Assembly (NCBI GenBank): GCA_965368405.1 | Contig: CBDUMS010000030.1 | Location: 1-35,513, forward strand | Source: S012-113 sp965368405 | GTDB taxonomy: Bacteria > Bacteroidota > Bacteroidia > Cytophagales > Cyclobacteriaceae | DNA: 35,513 bases | Reading direction: 5' to 3' | In this document: piece by piece, positions 26,988 through 35,500 of the stretch | Layout: each line of letters opens with the position of its first letter | Position numbering within the stretch: position 1 is the stretch's first letter | Position numbers and translations under genes: made by a program | Notes under the pieces: generated by a model | Database searches by the model: none | What the model was told of the DNA's origin: nothing | Seen by the model: the letters and a program-made list of their open reading frames with translations, nothing else

Positions 26988-28034
26988 TTAAAAATAGCGA
27001 TCAATCTTCACTTCTCCATCTAGCTCCTCGCCACTAATCAGAAAATTTGCAAACTGATTGGCATAATAGGGTGCCAAAGATACTCCTTTTGTGCCTAAAC
27101 CATTAAAAACCCCTATTCTATCGTTAGTAGGAAGTAGGCCAATTACCGGTCTTCTATCATGGGAAGTAGGCCGAAGGCCAGCTCTTTGGCCGATAATTTC
27201 ATACTTAACATTTAAAATCTTATCAATTTTCTCCGTTATCTCATTCTTTGCTTTAGCTGTAGTTTCCCAATCTTTGCCGTCGAGATCATAATTAGATCCC
27301 GCGATATAAGCATTATCTGTAGCTAAAACGAATGAATTTCTATTCAAAATATATGGGAAATTATAGTCTATTTTCAGTTGCAGCACTTCACCCTTCAAAG
27401 CATGAAAACGAACGCGACTGAGGAGCTCATTTCCAAACCCCAACGGGCCATCACATAAAATTATTTTATGTGCTAAATACTCTTTATAAACGATTTTTTC
27501 TTCAATAAAGTTTAATTCATGGTAATTGAATTTCTCATCACTTAAATTACCCTCTTCAACTAGTTTCTTACGAAAAGCAGCCAAAAACTTTGTTGTACTA
27601 ACATGACCCGTTTGACGAAAAAGTATCCCACCAAATGGGTTTCTTGTAAATCCTGGATGCTGTTCCGATGTAAATATCTTCTCAATGAACGGCAAGTACA
27701 TCTCCTGCGTAGCACGACCTTGCCAATCGTTTACCTCTTCAATATTGGCAAATGGCCTGTAGAGCGGTGTCTTGTTTAAGAACTTCGTGTCCAACAATCG
27801 TTCCAACCTGGAATAAAATTTTTCTAGAAAGGGAAATAGTTTTAATGCCTGCCAGGTAAGCACCATCTTTCTACCGGTTACCGGATTGTAAAGGCCACCA
27901 GCCACCTCCGAAGAAGACGGCAATTCAGACGAATCTATTACGTGTACACGCTTTCCTAATCGGATTAACTCACTCGCTAAACAAGTACCCGCCAAACCCT
28001 GTCCAACAACAATAAAATCGTATTCCTTTGCCAA
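26988..28034 (-). CDS. FAD-dependent oxidoreductase (DAO family)
   Basis: Flavoenzyme of 348 residues with an N-terminal Rossmann motif for FAD (VVGQGLAGTCLASEL, Gly11-x-Gly13-x2-Gly16, then the acidic residue after VHVID) and the C-terminal FAD contact of the D-amino-acid oxidase/glycine oxidase family (RAGLRPTSHDRRPVIG, then GLGTKGVSLAPYYA). The family oxidises amines or amino acids to imines, and the substrate cannot be read here. There is no signal peptide, so it is cytoplasmic. It is the first gene of the minus-strand operon, divergent from the hydrolase at 28096. Enzymes such as glycine oxidase (ThiO) or sarcosine oxidase are alternatives. No thiamine genes lie nearby. Confidence 0.87.
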   Translation of the reverse strand: MAKEYDFIVVGQGLAGTCLASELIRLGKRVHVIDSSELPSSSEVAGGLYNPVTGRKMVLTWQALKLFPFLEKFYSRLERLLDTKFLNKTPLYRPFANIEEVNDWQGRATQEMYLPFIEKIFTSEQHPGFTRNPFGGILFRQTGHVSTTKFLAAFRKKLVEEGNLSDEKFNYHELNFIEEKIVYKEYLAHKIILCDGPLGFGNELLSRVRFHALKGEVLQLKIDYNFPYILNRNSFVLATDNAYIAGSNYDLDGKDWETTAKAKNEITEKIDKILNVKYEIIGQRAGLRPTSHDRRPVIGLLPTNDRIGVFNGLGTKGVSLAPYYANQFANFLISGEELDGEVKIDRYF

Positions 28035-28095
28035 GAATTGTTACATTGAGGTTAAAATCTCCTTCTTTTGTAGCAAAGTTCCACAATTTTGACTG
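28035..28095. promoter_or_regulatory. Divergent promoter region
   Basis: A 61-base spacer between two divergent genes must hold both start sites. One-mismatch forms of TAnnTTTG are visible: TTCTTTTG on plus (28063-28070, 25 bases before ATG 28096) and GAACTTTG on minus (28081-28074, 39 bases before the start at 28034). Confidence 0.4.
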
Positions 28096-28743
28096 ATGAT
28101 TTCAATAAAAACAATCGTTTTCAATCCATTTGCAGAAAACACGTACATTTTATACGATGAGACCCGTGATTGTGTAATTATAGATCCCGGATGTTATACC
28201 GATGAAGAAAATGATCATTTAAAGGCGGTAATAAATGAGTTGGATCTAACCCCTGTCTCATTACTAAATACGCATTGCCATATCGATCATGTATTAGGCA
28301 ATTTATTTGTTAATCAAGAGTATGGTTTGGACTTACAGATTCCGATTGAAGACAAAGACACCTATCAGGCAGTGCCTAATTATGCTGCAATGTATGGCTT
28401 CCCTAACTATCAGCATCTGGAAGCAAGTAGATTTATCCATGAGGATGACATTCTTAGATTTGGTAATTCCGATCTTAAGGCAGTTTTTGTTCCTGGCCAT
28501 ACGCAAGGCCATTTAGCATTCGTTAATGAAAAGGAAGAATTCTGTATTGGGGGCGATGTGCTTTTCGATGGAAGTATTGGTCGAACCGATTTACCTGGAG
28601 GCGATTTTAATACGCTTATTGATAGTATTCAAGGGAAATTATTTAAACTACCCGCTCAAACTGTAGTTTATCCGGGTCATGGCCCAACGACTACTATTGA
28701 GAAGGAAATGAATTCTAATCCTTTTTGTGGTGTTAATAAATAA
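28096..28743 (+). CDS. Metallo-beta-lactamase-fold hydrolase (glyoxalase II-like)
   Basis: Cytoplasmic hydrolase of 215 residues. All ligands of the two-metal site are present: THCHIDH (His60, His62, Asp64, His65), His135 in VPGHTQGH, Asp154 in GGDVLF and His195 in YPGHGP. The short length and the C-terminal GHGPTTTIEKEMNSNPF match the small glyoxalase II-like group (YcbL type) rather than full-length GloB, which has an extra substrate-binding domain. The natural substrate, probably a thioester or similar, is unknown. pssA begins at the very next base after its stop codon, so they are co-transcribed. Not an antibiotic-resistance enzyme by family. Confidence 0.9.
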   Translation: MISIKTIVFNPFAENTYILYDETRDCVIIDPGCYTDEENDHLKAVINELDLTPVSLLNTHCHIDHVLGNLFVNQEYGLDLQIPIEDKDTYQAVPNYAAMYGFPNYQHLEASRFIHEDDILRFGNSDLKAVFVPGHTQGHLAFVNEKEEFCIGGDVLFDGSIGRTDLPGGDFNTLIDSIQGKLFKLPAQTVVYPGHGPTTTIEKEMNSNPFCGVNK

Positions 28744-29421
28744 ATGAAAAGACATATTCCAAATATTTTAACATTGTCGAACCTATTACTTGGGTGCATT
28801 GGGATATACTATGTTTTTCAAAATGAACTCATCATTGCAGCCTATGCTATTTGGTTGGCCGCACTATTCGATTTTTTAGATGGCTTTGCTGCCAGATTAT
28901 TAAAAGTTACTTCGAGTATTGGCAAGGAACTAGATTCTCTTGCCGATATGGTAACTTTTGGCGTCCTGCCATCTTTCATATTGATGCAATTAAGTAACGA
29001 CGAACCCTACTTCTTTCTAAGTTTTATTCCCTTAATAGTTGCACTCTTCTCGGCACTTCGTCTCGCAAAATTTAATGTTGATGAGCGCCAATCAGACTCC
29101 TTTATTGGACTACCTACTCCGGCTAGTGCCTTTTTCGTTTCTGGGTTGCCCTTTTGGCATGTGTTTGCCGGCGAATATTTAAACTGGATTTCCATTACAT
29201 CTATTAGTTTTCTGCTGGCTTTTTTAATGGTCGCTCCTATTAATATGTTGGCATTAAAATTTTCGGATTATTCAATAAAAAACAATATTAATCGTTACTT
29301 AATCGTACTGATCGCTGTGGTACTCTTTGTGGTTTTTGGGCCAAAATCTCTTCCTATCATAATTGCAGTTTATATTATCTTTTCTGTGATAAGTAGTATG
29401 ATTAAGCCTAATAACACCTGA
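28744..29421 (+). CDS. pssA: CDP-diacylglycerol-serine O-phosphatidyltransferase
   Basis: Makes phosphatidylserine from CDP-diacylglycerol and serine, the first step to phosphatidylethanolamine. An integral membrane protein of 225 residues with about six to eight hydrophobic segments. The CDP-alcohol phosphotransferase signature D-G-x2-A-R-x8-G-x3-D-x3-D is complete: Asp46, Gly47, Ala50, Arg51, Gly60, Asp64, Asp68. The N-terminal RHIPNILTLSNLLLGCIG is typical of type II PssA rather than PgsA. The ATG directly abuts the stop of the hydrolase, and porU follows 21 bases downstream, so lipid synthesis and T9SS genes may share a transcript. psd is not in the window. Confidence 0.93.
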   Translation: MKRHIPNILTLSNLLLGCIGIYYVFQNELIIAAYAIWLAALFDFLDGFAARLLKVTSSIGKELDSLADMVTFGVLPSFILMQLSNDEPYFFLSFIPLIVALFSALRLAKFNVDERQSDSFIGLPTPASAFFVSGLPFWHVFAGEYLNWISITSISFLLAFLMVAPINMLALKFSDYSIKNNINRYLIVLIAVVLFVVFGPKSLPIIIAVYIIFSVISSMIKPNNT

Positions 29422-29442
29422 GGGATTGATAAGCTGTATTAG

Positions 29443-32400
29443 ATGAGACTTAGCGCGAATATATTGCTCCTTTTAATGCTTGCATTAGTTTGCTCTGGGA
29501 TAGCGCAAACGGCCCTAGCGCAAAATAATTCTGTCTTAGCGAGTGGAGAATGGGTAAAATTAGAAATTGAGGAATCAGGTATCTATAAAATCAGCTATAG
29601 CGATATCTTAGGTTATGGTTTGAATGTAGAAGACATTGACCCAAAAAATATTAGATTGTATGGGAACGGCGGTGGCATGCTACCACAAGCCAACGATTCG
29701 GCCAGAGCGGTAGATCTTCAAGAGGTTGCTATAATTCTTAACTCTGCTCAAAATGATGTTTTTCAAGCGGGGGATTATCTTTTGTTTTATGCACAAGGAC
29801 CTGACTATTACTCCTTTGACCCCATTCAGAATACCCCTATCTATCAAAAGCATTTATTTGCTACCAAGAACTACTATTATTTAACCGTAGACTCGTCGCC
29901 CGGGAGCAGAATTGTTGCTAGAAATCAAGCGGATTCAGGAACTCCACTAATTGCAGGGCATCGATTCGAAATCCACGAAGAAGAATTATTTAACATACTT
30001 CACTCAGGGCGCGAATGGTATGGCGAAAAATTCGATTTGGAAATAACACAAACCTTCAGCTCATCGCTGAGTGGACTTCAAGCAGGTACTGAGTTAAACG
30101 TAATTAGTTCGGTAATGTCTTCGTCAGTTAAGGATGCGAGTTTCGATCTAAGTCTCAATGGAAACTTTCTCGGATCCCAATTCATTGAAAAGAATCCTGA
30201 AAATCAGTACGCCAGAAAGGGCCGAGTGAAAACCGATACTTTCTCAATTAATCCCAGTGCTATAAATGATAGCCCTCTAGAGCTCACTTACAAATTCAAT
30301 AAAGAGTCTGGCATAGGCTACCTGGACTATTTTATAGTGTATGGTGAGTGTAAGCTCGAATACGCTGAGATTCCATTGCAATTCTATCTGGGCGATTATG
30401 CTCAAACAGAGAACAGAACAGTTACGGTTACTAAATGTCCTGAAGGTCTACAGGTTTGGGATGTAACAGATCCTAATGATGTCAACCAGATATCTTATTC
30501 ACAAGTTGATGATGCCATTAATTTTAATCTCACTAGCGCAACAAAATCTATTATTATTTTCAACCCTCTAAACTTAACAGCGCCAGGGGTAGGAGAACTC
30601 ATAGAAAATCAAAATTTGCGAGCGCTAGGCATGGTTGATTTAGTGATTGTGAGCCCAGCAGAATTTACGAGCTCGGCTGAAAAAATCGCTGAAATGAGAA
30701 TTAATGAGGGTTTGACAGTCGGTATTGTAACACCAGATCAGATTTATAATGAGTTCTCTTCGGGCAAGCCAGACATAACAGCTATACGAGATTTTGCCAA
30801 GCATCTATATAGCAAGGCGGGTCTAAAGTATTTGCTTTTATTTGGTAAAGGAACCTACGATCCAAAAGATCTTATCGGCAGTGGCTATAATAAAATACCC
30901 ATGTATCAATCACGGAGCTCATTACTGCCACTCAGCACGTACGGCTCGGACGATTATCTGGGATTTTTGGAGGATCATGAGGGCTATTGGGAAGAAAATA
31001 GTAACGACGACCACACACTTGAAATTGGAATAGGACGTATTCCGGTGCGCAATATGGACGAAGCGGAACGGTATGTTGCCAAACTTAAGACTTATGAAGA
31101 CAGAAAATCCATTGGGCCATGGCGCAAAGATGTTGTCTTTGTCGCAGAGAATGGAGACATCAATATCCATCAGCGAGACGCCGAAAAACTTGCCACACTA
31201 ATAGATACTACTTATGCCAGTTTCAATTCCAATAAAATTTATGTGGATGCCTACCCAATAGAGGTTAATCCCGGCTCTACACGTGCTCCGCAGGTTAATG
31301 AGGCTATTTATAACGCGATTTCAACTGGGGCATTAATAGTTAACTATACAGGGCATGGCAATGAATCACAATGGGCCAATAGCAGAATTTTTGATAAAAG
31401 AATGATCGACTCCTTAGAGAATGATATCTATTATCCCCTCTTTGTAACCGCTACCTGTGAATTTGGAAGACATGATGATACAGGACAGATTTCCGGTGCC
31501 GAAGAATTAATTCTGAAAAGAAGCACGGGAGCAATTGTCAGTATTACTACCACACGGCCCGTATTCGCAAGCTCTAATTATCAGCTCAATCTGGCATTTT
31601 ACAGTACAGTTTTTGAGCGTGTTAATGGTCAATATCAAAGGTTGGGCGATGTGTTTATTAAAACGAAAAACAATAGCCTCAGTGGGGTTTTGAATAGAAA
31701 TTTCAGCCTTTTAGGCGACCCTTCAATGAAACTTGCCTATGGTGAACAATTTATTCTTTTGGACAGTTTAAATGGGGAGACAGTAAGTTCATCTGACACC
31801 CTCGCTGCACTCAAAGAATTGAAATTCTCAGGCAGGGTAGTGAATGAAAACAATCTTACCAATACCAACTTTAATGGCGAAGTAGACATTAAACTATTTG
31901 ATAAGGTAAGAGTTGCTAGAACGCTTGGTAACCAAGACGGTGCTCCATTTACCTATAAAATAAGGGATAATATCTTATTCAGTGGAACTGCTTCCATTAA
32001 AGAAGGGGAGTTCACATTTTCTACTATTCTCCCTTTAGATATATCCTATAGCCCCTCAGATGCAAAAATTGTAATGTATGCGGCAATGTCCGATTCTTCT
32101 TTAGATGCAAGTGGTGCGAATATCGACCTACTTATAGGAAATAGTGCAGAAGAGCCAATTATTGATGTGGTTGCGCCGCAGATTAATATTTTCTTAGGTG
32201 ATACTACTTTCCAAGAAGGGCAAATTGTGAGCCCTAATACGCTTCTTATCGCACGATTTTACGATGAAAATGGGATCAACACATCTGGCAGCCAGATTGG
32301 GCATGCAATAACATATCAGTTAGATAATACTGAACCCGTGACATTAAATGAGTTTTACAAAACCGAAAAAGACAACTTTAAGAAGGGCTGGGTCTACTAT

Positions 32401-32823
32401 AATCTACCCAAATTAACTCCAGGAAATCATTTAATTACCGTTACGGCCTGGGATACCTCTAATAATTCTAGTATTCAAACAGTTGAATTTTATGTATCTC
32501 AAGATGGACAAGTAATTATATCCGATTTAAGTAATTACCCTAACCCTGTCGTTAATCAAACTAATTTCACTTTTGCACATAATATTGCCGGTGAAGATCT
32601 TGATATTACTCTGGAGGTAATAAATACAGCTGGTCAAACCGTCTATACCGAAACAAGGAGTTACCTCAATGCCCCAACAGTGATTAATGATTGGGAGTGG
32701 GACGGCAGAAATCAAAATGGAGTAAAATTAAACGAAGGAATATACATTTTTGGTGTATTTGTACGTTCTACCTCTAATAACCTTTCTCAAAATCAATATT
32801 CAAGGCTATTTCTAACAAATTAA
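29443..32823 (+). CDS. porU: Type IX secretion system sortase PorU
   Basis: Cell-surface gingipain-type (C25) cysteine protease that removes the C-terminal signal of T9SS cargo and transfers the cargo to anionic LPS. The 1126 residues match PorU. A signal peptide ends at LALAQ (about 27). A beta-rich N-terminal region (about 30-380) precedes the C25 caspase-like domain (about 390-760), with catalytic His638 in NYTGHGNESQW and Cys672 in TATCEFGRHDD. Ig-like regions and a C-terminal FlgD/T9SS-type domain (NYPNPVVNQTNFTF ... LNEGIYIFGVFV, about 1030-1126) follow. porV lies 17 bases downstream. PorU acts in the outer-membrane attachment complex with PorV, PorQ and PorZ. Confidence 0.95.
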   Translation: MRLSANILLLLMLALVCSGIAQTALAQNNSVLASGEWVKLEIEESGIYKISYSDILGYGLNVEDIDPKNIRLYGNGGGMLPQANDSARAVDLQEVAIILNSAQNDVFQAGDYLLFYAQGPDYYSFDPIQNTPIYQKHLFATKNYYYLTVDSSPGSRIVARNQADSGTPLIAGHRFEIHEEELFNILHSGREWYGEKFDLEITQTFSSSLSGLQAGTELNVISSVMSSSVKDASFDLSLNGNFLGSQFIEKNPENQYARKGRVKTDTFSINPSAINDSPLELTYKFNKESGIGYLDYFIVYGECKLEYAEIPLQFYLGDYAQTENRTVTVTKCPEGLQVWDVTDPNDVNQISYSQVDDAINFNLTSATKSIIIFNPLNLTAPGVGELIENQNLRALGMVDLVIVSPAEFTSSAEKIAEMRINEGLTVGIVTPDQIYNEFSSGKPDITAIRDFAKHLYSKAGLKYLLLFGKGTYDPKDLIGSGYNKIPMYQSRSSLLPLSTYGSDDYLGFLEDHEGYWEENSNDDHTLEIGIGRIPVRNMDEAERYVAKLKTYEDRKSIGPWRKDVVFVAENGDINIHQRDAEKLATLIDTTYASFNSNKIYVDAYPIEVNPGSTRAPQVNEAIYNAISTGALIVNYTGHGNESQWANSRIFDKRMIDSLENDIYYPLFVTATCEFGRHDDTGQISGAEELILKRSTGAIVSITTTRPVFASSNYQLNLAFYSTVFERVNGQYQRLGDVFIKTKNNSLSGVLNRNFSLLGDPSMKLAYGEQFILLDSLNGETVSSSDTLAALKELKFSGRVVNENNLTNTNFNGEVDIKLFDKVRVARTLGNQDGAPFTYKIRDNILFSGTASIKEGEFTFSTILPLDISYSPSDAKIVMYAAMSDSSLDASGANIDLLIGNSAEEPIIDVVAPQINIFLGDTTFQEGQIVSPNTLLIARFYDENGINTSGSQIGHAITYQLDNTEPVTLNEFYKTEKDNFKKGWVYYNLPKLTPGNHLITVTAWDTSNNSSIQTVEFYVSQDGQVIISDLSNYPNPVVNQTNFTFAHNIAGEDLDITLEVINTAGQTVYTETRSYLNAPTVINDWEWDGRNQNGVKLNEGIYIFGVFVRSTSNNLSQNQYSRLFLTN

Positions 32824-32824
32824 C

Positions 32825-32832
32825 TACTTTTG
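32825..32832 (+). promoter_or_regulatory. Possible internal promoter box before porV
   Basis: TACTTTTG matches TAnnTTTG exactly and lies in the 17-base gap after the porU stop. It is only 8 bases before the porV ATG, so a transcript from it would be almost leaderless. It could be chance. Confidence 0.25.
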
Positions 32833-32840
32833 AACCTCGT

Positions 32841-34067
32841 ATGAAAAGCAAAGTCCTATTCGTATTTCTTTTAACTGTCGCTACAGTCTACAGCAACGGT
32901 TTATTTGGGCAAACTACGCCACCGAATATTGTTGGGCAAAATGACAACTTTAGAGTAATTACTACGGCGGTGCCATTTTTAAGTATAACTCCTGATGCAC
33001 GTGCCGGTGCGATGGGAGATGTTGGAGTAGCTACTGCCCCTGATGCGAATTCGGTTCATTGGAATCCTGCAAAATTGGTATTTATCGATTATAATATTGG
33101 CTTTTCATTGTCGTATTCTCCATGGCTATCGAAGATAATTAATGACATGTCTTTATCGTACCTATCAGGATACTACAAGATTTCTAGAGAACAAGCCATC
33201 GCGGTATCTTTGAGATACTTCGATCTAGGTGAAATATTTTTCACGGATGGAAATAATATTCAACAAGGAAGGTTTAACCCCAAAGAGCTGGCGGTAGATG
33301 CTACTTACTCAAGAATGCTTTCCGAGAACTTCTCTCTTGGTGTTACAGCACGTTATGTACATTCGAATCTAACAGGCAATTTTACCTCATCAACAATAGA
33401 GGCTAGACCGGGTAATACGGCATCTGTTGATATTGCAGTGTACTACCAAAAAGAGTTTCAAAATAGCAAATTGTCATTTGGTGGCAATATTTCGAATATC
33501 GGAGCAAAGCTTAGCTACTCAAATGAAGAGAATAAGGATTTCATTCCTATTAATCTGAGATTGGGCTCTGCATATACAATGCACATTGATCCGTATAACT
33601 CTATAACCTTCGCTTTAGATTTTAATAAGCTTATGGTTCCCACTCCACCCGTTTATGCTCGCGATGCTAATGGGTCTATAATAGTAAATCCAGAGACTGG
33701 AGAGGCCATTATTGAACGCGGCAAAGACCCAAATCGACCATTATTAAGTGGAATGTTTGGCTCCTTCTCAGATGCTCCCGACGGGTTTCCCGAAGAGATG
33801 CAAGAGATCATGATTGGTGCTGGAGCTGAGTACTGGTATAACCAAACCTTTGCAGCGCGAATTGGGTATTTCTACGAAAGTGCTAATAAAGGAAACAGAA
33901 AATACTTAAGTCTTGGTGTAGGATTCAGATATAATGTTTTCGGAGTAGATTTTGCCTATTTAGTACCCCAACGACAGAATCATCCGTTAGCAGAAACCTT
34001 AAGATTTTCGCTGCTCTTTAATTTCAAGCCAGCCACTGGTATTGATGAGTCCGTAACCGACGGTTAG
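32841..34067 (+). CDS. porV: Type IX secretion outer-membrane barrel protein PorV (LptO)
   Basis: Outer-membrane beta-barrel of 408 residues of the FadL-like PorV family. It binds the C-terminal signal of T9SS cargo at the SprA pore and carries it to the PorU sortase. A signal peptide ends near NGLFGQ (about 24). The family hallmark follows at about 48-75: FLSITPDARAGAMGDVGVAT, then DANSVHWNPAKL. The rest is alternating amphipathic strands (for example ISREQAIAVSLRYFDLGEI and LGVGFRYNVFGVDFAYLVP). It lies between porU and the M16 homologue in one tight cluster, while its translocon partner SprA is about 12 kb upstream in a separate unit. Confidence 0.95.
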   Translation: MKSKVLFVFLLTVATVYSNGLFGQTTPPNIVGQNDNFRVITTAVPFLSITPDARAGAMGDVGVATAPDANSVHWNPAKLVFIDYNIGFSLSYSPWLSKIINDMSLSYLSGYYKISREQAIAVSLRYFDLGEIFFTDGNNIQQGRFNPKELAVDATYSRMLSENFSLGVTARYVHSNLTGNFTSSTIEARPGNTASVDIAVYYQKEFQNSKLSFGGNISNIGAKLSYSNEENKDFIPINLRLGSAYTMHIDPYNSITFALDFNKLMVPTPPVYARDANGSIIVNPETGEAIIERGKDPNRPLLSGMFGSFSDAPDGFPEEMQEIMIGAGAEYWYNQTFAARIGYFYESANKGNRKYLSLGVGFRYNVFGVDFAYLVPQRQNHPLAETLRFSLLFNFKPATGIDESVTDG

Positions 34068-34073
34068 AAGAAA

Positions 34074-35339
34074 ATGCTTGACCGTCTCGTAGCGCCCGAA
34101 ATTAATCCACCAAGTTTTAGGGGATTAGCTTCTCCAGGTAAAACTACTTTATCAAACGGTATAGACTGTTATTTTTTCAACTCCGGCGATCAGGATGTGT
34201 TCAAGATAGAATTGATTCTATCGAACGGTTCTGCAATAATCGATAATCCTGCCATTGCCAATACAAGTATTGAAATGTTACGAGAAGGCACTCTTGCTCA
34301 TCTCGGAAATAGTTTAAATGAGGTATTAGATTATTACGGTGCATTTCTCGATCTTAAATCAGGGTTAGATCACTCCGTTATTACACTTTATGGTCGCAGC
34401 ACCTATCTCGACACCCTTATTCCTTTACTTTCGGAAGTATTACTTTCTCCAGAGTATAATGAGCAAGCCCTTGCAAAGCAAAAAGACAAGGCCATCCAAA
34501 ATCTTAAGATTAACCAAGCGAAGACGTCGTATTGGGCACCAAGGCTTCTAAGAAAAAGTTTATTTGGAACTAATCATGGCTATAGCCGAGAAATTCGTGA
34601 GGAAAGTATTTCTAGAATAAGGCGAGACGATATCGTTCAATATCATCGAGACTATTTAATATCATCGCTTCAATCTATAATTATTGCTGGTTCTTTCGAA
34701 CAGAGCAAGATGGAAGAATTAATAGCGCAGGGGTTCTCATCGATAAATATTGAAGAGAAGACTGTTTTAGTTGATCAGATTGATTTGCCAGTACTTCAGC
34801 AGGAGAAGAAGCTTGAAGGTGCCAATCAAAGCAGTATTGCTCTAGGTAAACTTACCCGAAGTAATAAACACGCGCAATATCCGAATCATGCTGTACTCGT
34901 TAAAGTATTCGGGGGTTATTTTGGGTCCAGGCTTATGAAAACACTGCGCGAAGAAGAAGGGCTTACCTATGGAATTCATGCCTATACTGTCCATCTAAAG
35001 TCAGGGTCATATCTCCAAATAACTTCAGATATTGAGCATAATTCTATTGACAAAGGAGTTGAGCTCATTTTCGCTGAAATGAACAGGTTAACAACGGAGT
35101 TAGTGAGTTCAGGTGAGTTAGAAACGGTTAAGAATTATATGCTTGGCGAAATGGTTAACGGCTCCAATAATGTCTTTGATTTTGCAGACTTGTACAAAAA
35201 AATAATCCTTCAAGAACTCCCAATTAACTATTACGATTCGTTTTACAGTAACATTTCGAATTTGAGCAGTAGCGATATTCTGGCCTGTGCCCAGGAAACA
35301 TTGATTCCAGATGACTTTTCAGTCGTTAAGGTGCACTAG
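34074..35339 (+). CDS. M16 (insulinase/pitrilysin) family protein lacking the zinc motif
   Basis: Protein of 421 residues with the two-lobed M16B layout (N-lobe about 20-215, C-lobe about 220-421). In active M16 enzymes an HxxEH zinc motif stands just before the Gly-Thr after the first helix; here the aligned segment is ANTSIEMLREGT, giving Asn63, Ile66 and Glu67, so zinc cannot be bound in the usual way. The C-lobe substrate-contact motif is kept (GSRLMKTLREEEGLTYG, about 286-302). This is the pattern of the non-catalytic subunit of M16B heterodimers, whose active partner is usually adjacent but is not seen here. No signal peptide is evident, so it is probably cytoplasmic. The ATG is 6 bases after the porV stop. 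Confidence 0.85.
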   Translation: MLDRLVAPEINPPSFRGLASPGKTTLSNGIDCYFFNSGDQDVFKIELILSNGSAIIDNPAIANTSIEMLREGTLAHLGNSLNEVLDYYGAFLDLKSGLDHSVITLYGRSTYLDTLIPLLSEVLLSPEYNEQALAKQKDKAIQNLKINQAKTSYWAPRLLRKSLFGTNHGYSREIREESISRIRRDDIVQYHRDYLISSLQSIIIAGSFEQSKMEELIAQGFSSINIEEKTVLVDQIDLPVLQQEKKLEGANQSSIALGKLTRSNKHAQYPNHAVLVKVFGGYFGSRLMKTLREEEGLTYGIHAYTVHLKSGSYLQITSDIEHNSIDKGVELIFAEMNRLTTELVSSGELETVKNYMLGEMVNGSNNVFDFADLYKKIILQELPINYYDSFYSNISNLSSSDILACAQETLIPDDFSVVKVH

Positions 35340-35397
35340 GCATCATTTTGTTTACCCCACTCCGGTAATACTTATAGATTATTAGCGTTAGCAACAT

Positions 35398-35425
35398 AAA
35401 AAAAGGGTGCCCTCTTGGGATACCC
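35398..35425 (-). terminator. Terminator of the rRNA operon
   Basis: Read on the minus strand: GGGT-AT-CCC-AAGA-GGG-C-ACCC followed by seven T (35404-35398). The stem has a small internal mismatch and the loop is AAGA. It lies about 75 bases downstream of the 5S 3' end and points toward the convergent M16 gene. Confidence 0.75.
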
Positions 35426-35500
35426 ATAAATTCTTTCTTCGCTGCGCCACCGCTAAAACTTCAGCGACACGCGGTCTAGCTATGAAGTACAAAATAAAAT

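Noticed and set aside
28096..28743. Beta-lactamase
   Set aside because: The metallo-beta-lactamase fold is shared, but the protein is cytoplasmic (no signal peptide) and has glyoxalase II-like C-terminal sequence.
35439..35467. Inverted repeat TCGCTG...CAGCGA between the 5S end and its terminator
   Set aside because: Six bases with a 17-base loop in the 5S trailer; may be a processing stem but cannot be told from chance.
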